Assembly (NCBI RefSeq): GCF_007197735.1
Contig: NZ_CP041637.1
Location: 1,860,001 to 1,924,000, forward strand
DNA length: 64,000 nt
Direction of reading: 5' to 3'
From: Formosa sediminum
Lineage (GTDB): Bacteria > Bacteroidota > Bacteroidia > Flavobacteriales > Flavobacteriaceae
The notes under the pieces are model-generated. The model made no database searches and was not told where the DNA came from. It worked only from the letters and a program-made list of their open reading frames with translations. Positions 37,836 through 46,893 of the stretch are shown in pieces (position 1 is the first letter of the stretch; every line of letters starts with the position of its first letter). The translations under genes were made by a program, and so were the position numbers.

Positions 37836-37975
37836 ATAATTTAATAATACACTTTAAAAAGCACTTTTATAGTTTTTTGTTTTTAGCTCATAATAATGTT
37901 AAAAAAACATGTATTTAGTCGATATTTTAAGTTGTTTGTCTGTGTTTTTCAATTTTAATTTTACATTTGAATGTA

Positions 37976-38103
37976 CTAGAATATTTAGTAAGGATTAATT
38001 AATTAAAATTTGCATTATGTTGTTGATACGTTTTTCCCAAATCTAACTTCATTATAAAGATGCAAATACTGAAAAACCAAGGTTGAGGGACCTTGGTTTT
38101 TTT
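37976..38103 (+). ncRNA. Second candidate small RNA (about 128 nt)
   Basis: A promoter with TTTG (37935-37938), a 23-bp spacer and TACATTTG (37962-37969) is followed by sequence in which ATTTGCAT (38008-38015) pairs perfectly with ATGCAAAT (38060-38067), and then by the terminator stem at 38072-38101. It could be a structured RNA. The terminator also serves alkB from the other strand, so a simpler reading is that only the terminator is functional. Confidence 0.35.
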
Positions 38104-38104
38104 A
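38071..38104. terminator. Terminator of alkB, possibly bidirectional
   Basis: AAAAACCAAGGT (38072-38083) pairs with ACCTTGGTTTTT (38090-38101), with A/T-runs on both sides, and ends three bases before the alkB stop codon. Confidence 0.85.
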
Positions 38105-38105
38105 T

Positions 38106-38702
38106 TTAATAAATAGTTCTGTACGTGAGATTAATCCGGTTTCCAATTTGTTTTTTAGTTTTTGGAAGTTGGTGTAACCAATAGTCTTGCGTGCCGCCTT
38201 TCATAAGTAGTAAACTACCATGATTTAAAATTAATTTTTGTTTTAAACGGCCATCGTGTTTATGTTTAAAATGGAAAATTCGTTCTGAGCCAAAAGAGAC
38301 TGATGCAATTACGGGTTGACTACCCAATTCTTTTTCATTATCTGCATGCCAGCCATTACTGTCTTGCCCATTACGGTATAAATTACATAAACAAGTTGTA
38401 AACGAATGTTGAATTTTTGTTTCTATTTTATTTTTAATTTGTAAAAGAGGATCTATAAATACATGTGGCGTCATCTGTATGCCAGAATAACCATAAGGTT
38501 TATTATTATTGGCGTATAAAGCGGTAAGCCGTGGCTGTGGTACTGTTTTTCCAAATAGTGTAATATTGTCTAGTTGCCAAGTAATGGTATTTAAAAGTTC
38601 TAGATATAATTGATCGGCTTCAGTTTTAGAGAAAAACGCAGGATAATACGTAACATCTGCATCTTCCATTTTTAAAATAATCTTTTCGTCTTCAAATAAC
38701 AT
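38106..38702 (-). CDS. alkB: AlkB-like Fe(II)/2-oxoglutarate dioxygenase
   Basis: A 198-residue dealkylation-repair enzyme that removes methyl groups from damaged bases using iron, oxygen and 2-oxoglutarate. The iron-binding HxD is in WHADNEKELG near residue 115 and the distal histidine in YWLHQLPK near residue 178; the closing NRINLTYR near residue 188 supplies the 2-oxoglutarate arginine. The frame is open for 25 more codons upstream, but the start at MLFEDEK leaves a 2-bp gap to the DoxX stop, which fits a compact operon. Length and motif order fit bacterial AlkB, or ALKBH2-like plant/flavobacterial forms. Confidence 0.93.
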   Translation of the reverse strand: MLFEDEKIILKMEDADVTYYPAFFSKTEADQLYLELLNTITWQLDNITLFGKTVPQPRLTALYANNNKPYGYSGIQMTPHVFIDPLLQIKNKIETKIQHSFTTCLCNLYRNGQDSNGWHADNEKELGSQPVIASVSFGSERIFHFKHKHDGRLKQKLILNHGSLLLMKGGTQDYWLHQLPKTKKQIGNRINLTYRTIY

Positions 38703-38704
38703 AG

Positions 38705-39064
38705 TTATACTTTTAAATACAGATATGCCCAATACATTAATACAAACTGCATTGGTAGTCGTAATATTAATATCCATTTAGGAATGCCTGCAGCTGTTTT
38801 TTCATTCTTTAACATATAAACATGTACCAATAAAAATACAAGTAGCATAGCAATGATGCCATAAATCGCTGCTTGTTTTAAAACAGGAATACAGATAGAA
38901 ATGCCTAAAACAATTTCAAAAATACCACTTATAGCCACAAGTAGTTTAGGCTTAGGGAGATAGTTTGGCATAATTCTTAAATAGGTTTTTGGCTTTACAA
39001 AGTGTAAAATTCCAGCAATAATATAAAAAGCTGCCATTAGATATAAATGCCAAGGATACAACAT
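38705..39064 (-). CDS. DoxX-family membrane protein
   Basis: A 119-residue protein with four membrane helices (LMAAFYIIAGILHFV at the N-terminus, then GIFEIVLGISICIP, AIYGIIAMLLVFLLVHVYM and a C-terminal helix). This is the DoxX/DoxD-like fold of unknown activity, sometimes linked with thiol or oxidative stress. The frame is open 28 codons further upstream, but the start at MLYPWHLY begins directly before the first helix. Its stop is 2 bp from the alkB start, so it is co-transcribed with the repair enzyme; any functional link is speculation. Confidence 0.8.
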   Translation of the reverse strand: MLYPWHLYLMAAFYIIAGILHFVKPKTYLRIMPNYLPKPKLLVAISGIFEIVLGISICIPVLKQAAIYGIIAMLLVFLLVHVYMLKNEKTAAGIPKWILILRLPMQFVLMYWAYLYLKV

Positions 39065-39107
39065 AAGAAAAATAATTTTATCTAAATTAGCCTTTAATAT
39101 GTATGTT

Positions 39108-39773
39108 ATGAAATTTAAAATTGCCTTTATCGGTTTTCTTATTAGCACAATGGCGTCTGCGCAGTTGCCAAAAGGATTTGTTTATGTTAAGGATATTGTG
39201 CCCAATATAGTGCTAGACATGCGCTATTGTACGGATTATAATTTTGTGGGAATGCCTATTTATGGATATCATGAGGCGGTTTGTATTGCTACTAAAGAAA
39301 CGGCCGACGCTTTACTAGCGGTACAAAAAGAATTAGAACCTAAAAATTTGTCGCTTAAAATATTTGATTCGTATCGCCCACAAGAAGCAGTTAATCATTT
39401 TATAGCATGGGCCAAAAACGTAAATGATACTTTAATGAAACCTGATTTTTACCCCAATGTCGATAAACGCTATTTGTTTAGAGATGGATATATCGCTTCA
39501 AAATCTAGACACAGTAGTGGGAGTACAGTAGATTTAACTATTGTAAATACATTGACAGGTGAAAATCTAGATATGGGTTCGCCATTCGACTTTTTTGGCG
39601 AACCGTCTTGGGTGGCATATTCTAATTTAACAGCTAAACAAAAAGAAAACAGAATGCTATTACAGCGTGTTATGCAAAAGCATGGATTTAGAAGTTATAG
39701 TAAAGAATGGTGGCACTTTACATTAAGAGAAGAGCCTTTTAAAAATCAATATTTCAATTTTCCTGTAGAATAA
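39108..39773 (+). CDS. D-Ala-D-Ala dipeptidase, VanX/DdpX-like (M15D)
   Basis: A 221-residue exported zinc metallopeptidase that cleaves D-alanyl-D-alanine. The signal peptide ends near LISTMASA (residues 11-18). The zinc site is SRHSSGSTVD near residue 131 (His and Asp ligands) and EWWHFTL near residue 202 (catalytic Glu and third His ligand), as in VanX. Start chosen at MKFKIAF, which directly begins the signal peptide; three upstream codons are in frame but unnecessary. No vanHA genes lie nearby, so a role in murein recycling rather than vancomycin resistance is likely. It is divergent from the DoxX gene. Confidence 0.92.
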   Translation: MKFKIAFIGFLISTMASAQLPKGFVYVKDIVPNIVLDMRYCTDYNFVGMPIYGYHEAVCIATKETADALLAVQKELEPKNLSLKIFDSYRPQEAVNHFIAWAKNVNDTLMKPDFYPNVDKRYLFRDGYIASKSRHSSGSTVDLTIVNTLTGENLDMGSPFDFFGEPSWVAYSNLTAKQKENRMLLQRVMQKHGFRSYSKEWWHFTLREEPFKNQYFNFPVE

Positions 39774-39850
39774 ATGTACTCGACGTTAAAAATGTTTTTA
39801 TATAATTTTAAAAAGCTTAATGTATACTATAAGGCTAAATCTTATTTAAT

Positions 39851-41089
39851 TTAATACCAGCGTTTCTTCTTCTTTTTTGAAGCTTCAGATTTCCTGCCTT
39901 TTTTATGCTTGCTCCCGCCTTGTTTTTTATGCACTTCTGGTTTTGCCTTTGGGTCTAATGGATAAGGATGATTGTCTTCTACTAAAATTTCTTTTTGTAT
40001 CAGTTGCTGAATTGTTTTAATGTAAGCTTTTTCGTCAGCAGAACAAAACGAATAAGACATACCTGTATTTCCTGCTCGTCCTGTACGCCCTATACGGTGA
40101 ACGTAAGTTTCAGGAATGTTTGGAATATCGAAATTAATTACTGCATCTAGATGATCTATATCTATACCACGCGCAGCAACATCTGTAGCAATTAAAATAT
40201 TAGAATCACCATTTTTAAAATTATTTAATGCAGTTTGTCTGTCGCTTTGTGTTTTATCGCCATGAAAACTCTCAACTTTGTAGCCATTTCTAACGAGCGT
40301 TTTTTCTAATTTATCTACACCAAATTTTGTGCGTCTAAAAATTAACATATTACCTGTAATGGTATTTCTAAGTAAGTGTAAACACAATTCTATTTTTTTA
40401 GGTTTAGGAACATAAAATAATAACTGTGATATGCTTTTTGCAGCTGAAGACGTAGGCGAAACCTCTATACGTTCTGGATTTTTTAAAATAGTATTCGCTA
40501 ATTGTTCTACTTTAAAAGGCATGGTTGCCGAAAATAATAAAACTTGTTTCTCTGTAGGGCATAAGCGTTCAATTTTTTTAACATCGTCTATAAATCCCAT
40601 ATCCAACATTAAATCGGCTTCATCAAGTACTAAGGTTTCTACAAAGTCTAAGTTAACTATATCTTGTTTATGTAAATCCAGTAAACGGCCAGGAGTTGCA
40701 ATTAAAATGTCAATTCCTTTTTTTAAAATATCTATTTGAGGTTCAATAGAAGTCCCTCCAAAGATTACCGTACTTCTTAAATTGGTATAGGTACTATACT
40801 TTTTAAAATTATCTTCGATTTGTATTGCTAATTCTCGAGTAGGACTTACAATAAGAGCTTTAATTTTTTTGCCGCGTTTGGGAGCATCTTGATTATCAAA
40901 TAATAATTGAAGAATTGGTAAAGCAAAAGCAGCTGTTTTTCCAGTTCCGGTCTGTGCAGATGCAATTACATCACGGCCTTCTAAAACAAAAGGGATTGTT
41001 TTTTCTTGAACCAATGTAGGGGCGTTATAGCCCGATTCTGCAATAGCACGTAAAAGCGGTCTGTTTAGGTGTAAGTCTTTAAACGACAT
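39851..41089 (-). CDS. DEAD-box RNA helicase, RhlE-like
   Basis: A 412-residue ATP-dependent RNA helicase. Seen in order: the Q motif region (GYNAPTLVQ near residue 20), Walker A ASAQTGTGKTAAF near residue 44, PTRELAIQIE near 88, DEAD in VLDEADLMLD near 155, SAT near 187, and HRIGRTGRAGN near 316. The C-terminus is a lysine/glycine-rich tail (KKQGGSKHKKGRKS) likely to bind RNA. The type is closest to RhlE, which acts in ribosome assembly and RNA turnover, but cold-shock roles also occur in the family. It stands alone on the minus strand. Confidence 0.93.
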   Translation of the reverse strand: MSFKDLHLNRPLLRAIAESGYNAPTLVQEKTIPFVLEGRDVIASAQTGTGKTAAFALPILQLLFDNQDAPKRGKKIKALIVSPTRELAIQIEDNFKKYSTYTNLRSTVIFGGTSIEPQIDILKKGIDILIATPGRLLDLHKQDIVNLDFVETLVLDEADLMLDMGFIDDVKKIERLCPTEKQVLLFSATMPFKVEQLANTILKNPERIEVSPTSSAAKSISQLLFYVPKPKKIELCLHLLRNTITGNMLIFRRTKFGVDKLEKTLVRNGYKVESFHGDKTQSDRQTALNNFKNGDSNILIATDVAARGIDIDHLDAVINFDIPNIPETYVHRIGRTGRAGNTGMSYSFCSADEKAYIKTIQQLIQKEILVEDNHPYPLDPKAKPEVHKKQGGSKHKKGRKSEASKKKKKRWY

Positions 41090-41171
41090 AGTTGTAGTAC
41101 ATAAATTTAAAGCAAAGATAGTGTAAAAGCGTAGAGAAATTGAGACTTTACTGTTTTTACCTTAAAACACT

Positions 41172-43427
41172 TTAAATGTGATTAAAAATTTTGACATATT
41201 TTTCGGTCGATTTCTTCAAGTTTTCCGATAGTCCTTTTAACCAAAGCAGTTGGTTGTAAACTAAATAAGCTTCTTGTAAATCGTTTAGTAAGGCTTTATC
41301 TATTACGGTTTTGCCAGCTTCAATTTCTTTATTGCGTTTTTTTGAGAGCTTCTGGAAATTATAAAGTAAGATATCTTCTGCTTCAGAGATATTGGTATTG
41401 TTGGTTAAAGGTTGTGGTGTTTGCTTAGTAAGTAAGGCCAGTGTATAGTCTAAATTTGTTTTAATATGGTTTATAAACATATCGAATTGTTTGGAAGCAT
41501 CTCGTGTATCATGATTTTGAATAAAACTGCCCAAAGATGCAATTGCAGCTAAAAATGTATGGTTTAGGGTTACAATATTATAAATTAAATCTAATTCTAT
41601 TTGTTTAGATTTTGGATCTTGTGTCATTCGTTGAAAAGCTGCATTTAAGTTTGCAACAGCTAAAAAAGCTTCCTTTCGTGGAACCTTATAATTTATATTA
41701 TCTGTGTTTTTACTGTGATATAAGTTTTTTGTAGCGACTAAATAAATGGTGTTATTCTTTATTACAGATTCAATGACATCATCTAAGTTTTTATACTCCC
41801 AATTAGGCCATAAAAAATAAGTTGCACAAAACGAAATTAAAGCACCAATAAGTGTATCTATAACTCTAAATTTTACTACTGTCATGGCATTGGGATCCAA
41901 TAAAGCGTACACAAATATTATATAGGTGGTAATAAAAGTTGCTCCAACTCTATAATTTTGCTGAATTAAAGCAAATCCAAACATTAAAGATATAGCTGCT
42001 AAAATGGCATAAATAATAGGATTGGTAGTGAGCATAATAATTACAATAGCAAACAACGCTCCAATTAAAGTCCCTAAAATCCTGTTTTTTGTACGTTCTT
42101 TAGTTAGACCATAATTTGGACGCATAATCACTATTATTGTTAAAATAATCCAATATGCATTTCTAATTTCAAAAAATTGCCCAAGTAAAAACGCGACAAG
42201 AATAGATATGGTTAAACGTAATGTGTGTCTAAAAATAGGCGATTTTAAACTAATATTTTCAAAAAATATTGTAGGAGAATATTCCTGAGACGTAATAAAT
42301 TGAGCCGCTTCTGTATCTTTTAATTTTAAATGTGAAGCATTATTTACATTGGCCATAACCCGTCTAATTGCGCGGATTTCGTATAATAATTTTTTCTGAT
42401 AATCATATAAATTATGCAACATCATTGCACCTTCTCGAGCTTTAGGAAGTTGCACATCATCTACATAATGTTTAATGCCTTTAGATGCTTTATTTAACGC
42501 TTTTAATAATTTGTTTTTTGTAGGGATTCTTCCGCCCTTAATCACCAATTCAGAAAGCGTGATAAGATGGTTACCCATAACAAAATTAAAATTCTTAAAA
42601 GGTTTTAAGTGTTGTTTACGTTCGCTAAAGTGTGTATTAATTTTAGTGTAATCTAGATTGTTTGCTAGTGCTAACTCAAAAATATCTACTAAAGAAATAA
42701 ATATTAATAAGCGTTTTTCATCAAAATGAGAACGTCCGGAACGCTTACGTTCTGTAAGCAGCATTTCTCTTAAGGTTTCATGTTTTTCACTAATTTGTGT
42801 TTGAAGCGAAAACAATTCGTTTTGAAGCGCTATTCGTTTTGATTTCTTGGTAATAAGTTTTGCTCTAACTTTTAAATATTTACCTGTTAAAAGTAAGGTT
42901 TGAGAGATGACTTGATCTTCATCTTTTTTGGGAATAATCCAATGAGAAAATAAAGAGAATAATAAGTACCATAATCCGCCACAGGCTATTAATACGGAAT
43001 GTATAAGTATATCTGTTGCGGTGTCCTTTTTAACACCTAAAGCAATAACAATTGCTAATAGTCCGGAAAATGCTATTAAAGAACCTCTAAAACCATAAGC
43101 AGAAATTAATGAAATAAATAGAGTTATTACTGTAAGTAATAGTATTAAAATTGGTAAAAAAGGCTTAGCAAAAAGTATAATGCAGGTTGTACATGTTGTA
43201 ATTATTACACTAAGTAAGATGCCATTTATTTTGCGTCTTAAACTACCAGGTATATCGCTCGGAGCATTTAAAAATACACCTATGGCAACAGAAGGAGCAT
43301 ATGCAAAAATACCTATTAAGTAAAATAAAATTAAGGGTATTAAAATAGAGCATGTTAAAAGAAGACCTCTGTAAAAATTAGATCCCTTAAAGAATAATTC
43401 GATTGATTTTAAATAGTCTTTAACCAT
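41172..43427 (-). CDS. FUSC/YccS-family membrane protein
   Basis: A 751-residue inner-membrane protein in which two groups of hydrophobic helices (about 15-170 and 390-520) flank a soluble helical region (about 175-385), with another soluble region to the C-terminus. The second membrane block contains RNAYWIILTIIVIMRPNYG near residue 425, then RILGTLIGALFAIVII and DTLIGALISFCATYFLWP near residue 537, which are hallmarks of the FUSC/ArAE_2 (YccS/YhfK) family. These are thought to be efflux components for aromatic acids or similar compounds. There is no membrane-fusion partner gene nearby. The family is recognised; the substrate is not known. Confidence 0.85.
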   Translation of the reverse strand: MVKDYLKSIELFFKGSNFYRGLLLTCSILIPLILFYLIGIFAYAPSVAIGVFLNAPSDIPGSLRRKINGILLSVIITTCTTCIILFAKPFLPILILLLTVITLFISLISAYGFRGSLIAFSGLLAIVIALGVKKDTATDILIHSVLIACGGLWYLLFSLFSHWIIPKKDEDQVISQTLLLTGKYLKVRAKLITKKSKRIALQNELFSLQTQISEKHETLREMLLTERKRSGRSHFDEKRLLIFISLVDIFELALANNLDYTKINTHFSERKQHLKPFKNFNFVMGNHLITLSELVIKGGRIPTKNKLLKALNKASKGIKHYVDDVQLPKAREGAMMLHNLYDYQKKLLYEIRAIRRVMANVNNASHLKLKDTEAAQFITSQEYSPTIFFENISLKSPIFRHTLRLTISILVAFLLGQFFEIRNAYWIILTIIVIMRPNYGLTKERTKNRILGTLIGALFAIVIIMLTTNPIIYAILAAISLMFGFALIQQNYRVGATFITTYIIFVYALLDPNAMTVVKFRVIDTLIGALISFCATYFLWPNWEYKNLDDVIESVIKNNTIYLVATKNLYHSKNTDNINYKVPRKEAFLAVANLNAAFQRMTQDPKSKQIELDLIYNIVTLNHTFLAAIASLGSFIQNHDTRDASKQFDMFINHIKTNLDYTLALLTKQTPQPLTNNTNISEAEDILLYNFQKLSKKRNKEIEAGKTVIDKALLNDLQEAYLVYNQLLWLKGLSENLKKSTEKYVKIFNHI

Positions 43428-43483
43428 GTGTGCATTTCATGAGTAAAGATAACTTACAAAAATTTTATTTAGGTATAATTATA

Positions 43484-43879
43484 TTACTTTTTTACGTATT
43501 CAATCTTTCTAAATCTAAGTGCATTCCAATCTTCAGAAAGTTCAATTTTACGGACAGGTTGTAAGCTATAATCTTTAATTTCTTCCCACGCTTCATGATT
43601 ATATAACTCTAAAATCAGAGATTTTGAGGTTTGTCTAGGGTAAGCAATCCATAAAATAGAATCGTCTGTTAGTTTTGGAAAAAGCGTAATCATTTGATTA
43701 AATAATTCTTGCTTAGAGGTTACAAATAACACTGCGCAAGACACGCTAGAGGTTTTTAGAAGCGAACCTATAACAGTACAGTCTAAACAATTAGTGAGTG
43801 TAGAAAAATCTTCTGGCTCGTTTAAAACCAGAATTTCGTCTTGTGTATGAAGGTTTAATCTATCAATAGTTGTTTTCAT
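43484..43879 (-). CDS. DUF3052-like small protein
   Basis: A soluble 131-residue protein. The sequence ILWIAYPRQTSK near residue 80 and DWNALRFRKIEYV near the end are reminiscent of DUF3052, a family of short proteins related to YdhG-like folds, where an ILWxxYPK loop is conserved. I recognise no active site, signal peptide or membrane segment. It is transcribed on the minus strand between the FUSC gene and a small membrane protein, with about 55 and 90 bp of spacing. Function unknown. Confidence 0.65.
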   Translation of the reverse strand: MKTTIDRLNLHTQDEILVLNEPEDFSTLTNCLDCTVIGSLLKTSSVSCAVLFVTSKQELFNQMITLFPKLTDDSILWIAYPRQTSKSLILELYNHEAWEEIKDYSLQPVRKIELSEDWNALRFRKIEYVKK

Positions 43880-43968
43880 AACTTTTAAAAATCTGATTGT
43901 TTTAAAGTTACGAAAAATGAAGGCGACTTCCTAAATAAATTTAAAGCTGTATGTTAGGTCTTATTGAG

Positions 43969-44337
43969 CTAGCGTTTATCAATATGAGGTGATTTTTCAG
44001 GCACGACTTCAGTAACAAAATGCTTACTATCTCCCCAGATAAAAAACGTTCTGTAACGTTCTGTGTATTTTAGTTTTACATATTGCCCTTGTAAATCATT
44101 TAATTTCTCAATAACTTCTTTGTCGTCATCAAGTACAGAAAAAGAAAAAATTTGTGCGCCACTAATACCCTGACTAATTTCTCCTTCCCAAGTTTTAAAC
44201 AAGACCCCTTTTTGGCTAATTTTTATAAGTTCGCCTGCACGTGTACCTGTACTGTAAGGAACGTAATATATAAAAGCCATATAAGCAGAGGCGATAATAG
44301 CTAATCCTAATAAGACTAAAAATAGAGTTTTTTTCAT
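43969..44337 (-). CDS. Small membrane-anchored protein, unknown function
   Basis: A 122-residue protein with one N-terminal hydrophobic segment (TLFLVLLGLAIIASAYMAFI) that could be a signal anchor, and a soluble body with GVLFKTWEGEIS near residue 44 and VKLKYTERYRTFFIWGDSKH near residue 87. Homologues of this kind are widespread in Bacteroidota, often with a misleading 6-phosphogluconate dehydrogenase label that nothing here supports: there is no Rossmann fold. I propose no function. It lies 350 bp from lpdA on the opposite strand. Confidence 0.6.
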   Translation of the reverse strand: MKKTLFLVLLGLAIIASAYMAFIYYVPYSTGTRAGELIKISQKGVLFKTWEGEISQGISGAQIFSFSVLDDDKEVIEKLNDLQGQYVKLKYTERYRTFFIWGDSKHFVTEVVPEKSPHIDKR

Positions 44338-44687
44338 CGATTAAATCTAAGGTATAATACGGTAAAACTACTATATTTTTTTTATACAACATATTTTAAT
44401 TTTATGAAGATTGATTTATTGATAATTCTATTCTGAAAATCTGTAAATAGTATCTTTTTGTGTAATGTAAGAACAAACCATAAGTATATCTAGAGTTATG
44501 TGTTTAAAATAATTAGAGTTAAATTTTTATTGAAAAACATCACATTCTGTCATATTAATAATAGAAAGGAGATTTATGATAAACATTTAAGAAAAAAAAG
44601 CTTAAAATTTTAATGATCTTAACGGACTAAAGCTTTCTAAATTTGTATTTTTGTTAACCATAAAAAAAAAGAATCAAAAACAACTTT
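44338..44687. other. Divergent intergenic region upstream of lpdA
   Basis: A 350-bp gap that holds the two -7-type boxes for lpdA near its right end and otherwise only AT-rich sequence. No tRNA, long hairpin or short coding frame is convincing. Confidence 0.5.
44638..44653 (+). promoter_or_regulatory. Tandem -7 elements of lpdA
   Basis: TAAATTTG (44638-44645) is directly followed by TATTTTTG (44646-44653). Both match TAnnTTTG, 35-50 bp before the lpdA ATG. No clear -33 TTG was found, so which one is used is open. Confidence 0.5.
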
Positions 44688-46088
44688 ATGAATTCATACG
44701 ATGTAGCCATTATCGGATCAGGACCTGGAGGATATGTAGCAGCGATTCGTTGCGCACAACTAGGCATGAAAACTGCAATAATAGAAAAATATTCAACACT
44801 TGGTGGAACGTGTTTAAATGTAGGGTGTATTCCTAGTAAAGCTTTACTAGATTCATCTCACCATTACGATGATGCTATTAAGCATTTTGAAGAACACGGT
44901 ATTGAAATTCCTGGAGAAGTCAAAGTAAATCTTGAAAAAATGATTGCGCGTAAGCAATCTGTTGTAGATCAAACTACAGGTGGAATTGACTTCTTAATGA
45001 AGAAAAACAACATCGATGTATACCAAGGTGTAGGGGCTTTTAAAGATGCCACACATATTACAATTTCTGGAGAAGAAACTGTAGAGATTGAAGCAAAAAA
45101 CACAATTATTGCTACAGGAAGCAAGCCTTCAAGTTTACCATTTATTAATATCGATAAAGAGCGCATCATTACATCTACAGAGGCTTTAAAACTTAAAGAA
45201 GTACCAAAACACTTAATCGTAATTGGTGGAGGTGTTATTGGTTTAGAATTAGGACAAGTTTACAAGCGTCTAGGCGCAGAGGTTTCTGTGGTAGAATATA
45301 TGGATCGTATTATTCCTACTATGGATGCGGGCTTATCTAAAGAACTTAATAAAGTTTTAAAGAAGCAAAAATTCAAAATGAACGTGTCTCACAAAGTAAA
45401 ATCTGTAGAGCGCGTTGGTGATGAAGTAATTGTAAAAGCCGATAATAAAAAAGGAGAAGAAGTAGAATTTAAAGGAGACTATTGTTTAGTGTCTGTTGGA
45501 CGTCGTCCGTATACAGATGGTTTAAATGCTGAAGCTGCTGGTGTGAAACTTACAGACCGCGGACAAATTGAAGTAAACGACCATTTACAAACAAGTGCTT
45601 CTAACATTTACGCTATTGGTGATGTTGTAAAAGGTGCGATGTTAGCGCATAAAGCTGAAGAAGAAGGTGTTTTTGTTGCCGAAACTCTAGCCGGACAAAA
45701 ACCACATATCGATTATAACTTAATTCCGGGTGTAGTTTACACTTGGCCAGAAGTTGCTACTGTAGGTAAATCTGAAGAGCAATTAAAAGAAGCAGGCGTA
45801 GAATACAAGGTAGGATCGTTTCCAATGCGTGCTTTAGGTAGAAGTAGAGCAAGTATGGATTTAGACGGATTTGTAAAAGTACTTGCCGATAAAACTACCG
45901 ATGAAATTTTAGGAGTACATATGGTTGGTGCTCGTGCTGCCGATATGATTGCCGAAGCGGTTGTAGCTATGGAGTACAGAGCTAGTGCAGAAGATGTTTC
46001 TAGAATGTCTCACGCACACCCTACATTTACAGAAGCGATTAAAGAAGCAGCTTTAGCTGCAACTGGAGATCGTGCTTTACATGTTTAG
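44688..46088 (+). CDS. lpdA: Dihydrolipoyl dehydrogenase
   Basis: The E3 component of the pyruvate and 2-oxoglutarate dehydrogenase complexes; it reoxidises dihydrolipoamide with FAD and passes electrons to NAD. The 466-residue protein has the FAD loop IIGSGPGGYVAA at residues 7-18, the redox-active disulfide GGTCLNVGCIPSKALL near residue 40, the NAD loop VIGGGVIGLELG near residue 178, and the C-terminal HAHPTFTEAIKEA near residue 444 with the active-site His-Glu pair. Length is normal. It is monocistronic, with its own terminator, and no E1 or E2 subunit gene is nearby. A second copy elsewhere in the genome is possible. Confidence 0.97.
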   Translation: MNSYDVAIIGSGPGGYVAAIRCAQLGMKTAIIEKYSTLGGTCLNVGCIPSKALLDSSHHYDDAIKHFEEHGIEIPGEVKVNLEKMIARKQSVVDQTTGGIDFLMKKNNIDVYQGVGAFKDATHITISGEETVEIEAKNTIIATGSKPSSLPFINIDKERIITSTEALKLKEVPKHLIVIGGGVIGLELGQVYKRLGAEVSVVEYMDRIIPTMDAGLSKELNKVLKKQKFKMNVSHKVKSVERVGDEVIVKADNKKGEEVEFKGDYCLVSVGRRPYTDGLNAEAAGVKLTDRGQIEVNDHLQTSASNIYAIGDVVKGAMLAHKAEEEGVFVAETLAGQKPHIDYNLIPGVVYTWPEVATVGKSEEQLKEAGVEYKVGSFPMRALGRSRASMDLDGFVKVLADKTTDEILGVHMVGARAADMIAEAVVAMEYRASAEDVSRMSHAHPTFTEAIKEAALAATGDRALHV

Positions 46089-46106
46089 AATTTTCTTTAT
46101 ATAAAA

Positions 46107-46138
46107 TTAAAGCGACTTTATTTAGGTCGCTTTTTTTA
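46107..46138 (+). terminator. Terminator of lpdA
   Basis: AAAGCGAC (46109-46116) pairs with GTCGCTTT (46126-46133), followed by a T-run on the plus strand. Same core as the terminators at 24002 and 35473. Confidence 0.85.
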
Positions 46139-46176
46139 TGTTTTATAGTGAAGTGTAATTTGTTGAAATTTATATT

Positions 46177-46893
46177 TTAATACCGCTCTAAAAGTTCTAA
46201 AACGTCCTTTTTATAACTTCGGCTAATAGGTAGTGCTTGGTTAAAAATGGTAACATGTTCGTTAGTAAACGAGGTAATATTTTTTACTGAAATGATATAC
46301 GAACGGTGTATTCTTAAAAACTGTTTTGCCGGCAGTTTTACCTCAATAGCACTAATGGTTTCGCGAGTCACGATAGTGGAATCTTGTAAATGAATTTTTA
46401 GATAATCGCTATAGCTTTCTATATAAACAATAGCATCAAAATCTATTTTTATCATTTTGCGGTCTGCACGCACAAACATAAAGTCTGAAAAATCTGCGGT
46501 TGGTGTGCTTTTATGTTGAGGTTCGGTATAGACTTCAAAATAATTATTTACAGCCTTTAATAAACGTTCAAAAGCGATAGGTTTTAATAAATAATCTACG
46601 GCCTGAAGCTCGAAGCCTTCAACAGCATAATCGCGATAAGCTGTGGTGAAAATTATTTTAATATTAGGGTTAATGGATTTAGCAAACGAAATTCCGGAGA
46701 TTTCTGGCATGTTTATATCTAAAAAGACCAAGTCAATGGTATGATTACTTATTTGGTTAAAGGCTTCAATAGCATTGCTACAACTCGCAACTACTGTAAT
46801 GTTGTTTATTTTAGATAGGTGCGATGCAATCACTTCTCTAGCTATAACTTCGTCATCTACTATTAGGCACGATATGGTTCTATTGGTTTGCAA
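46177..46893 (-). CDS. LytTR-family response regulator
   Basis: A 238-residue regulator. The receiver has CLIVDDE at residue 9, the phosphoacceptor Asp59 in VFLDINMPEISG, and TTAYRDYAVEGFEL near residue 87. The C-terminal LytTR DNA-binding domain begins near residue 140 and contains YIESYSDYLKIHL near residue 159 and FLRIHRSYIISVKNI near residue 196. It begins 14 bp inside the end of the LytS-like kinase gene and is therefore its cognate regulator. In Bacteroidota LytTR targets are usually few; the divergent MotA/TolQ-like gene is one candidate for this pair. Confidence 0.92.
   Translation of the reverse strand: MQTNRTISCLIVDDEVIAREVIASHLSKINNITVVASCSNAIEAFNQISNHTIDLVFLDINMPEISGISFAKSINPNIKIIFTTAYRDYAVEGFELQAVDYLLKPIAFERLLKAVNNYFEVYTEPQHKSTPTADFSDFMFVRADRKMIKIDFDAIVYIESYSDYLKIHLQDSTIVTRETISAIEVKLPAKQFLRIHRSYIISVKNITSFTNEHVTIFNQALPISRSYKKDVLELLERY

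Noticed and set aside
43969-44337. 6-phosphogluconate dehydrogenase label for the 122-residue protein
   Set aside because: The protein has one membrane helix and no Rossmann fold or length for that enzyme.
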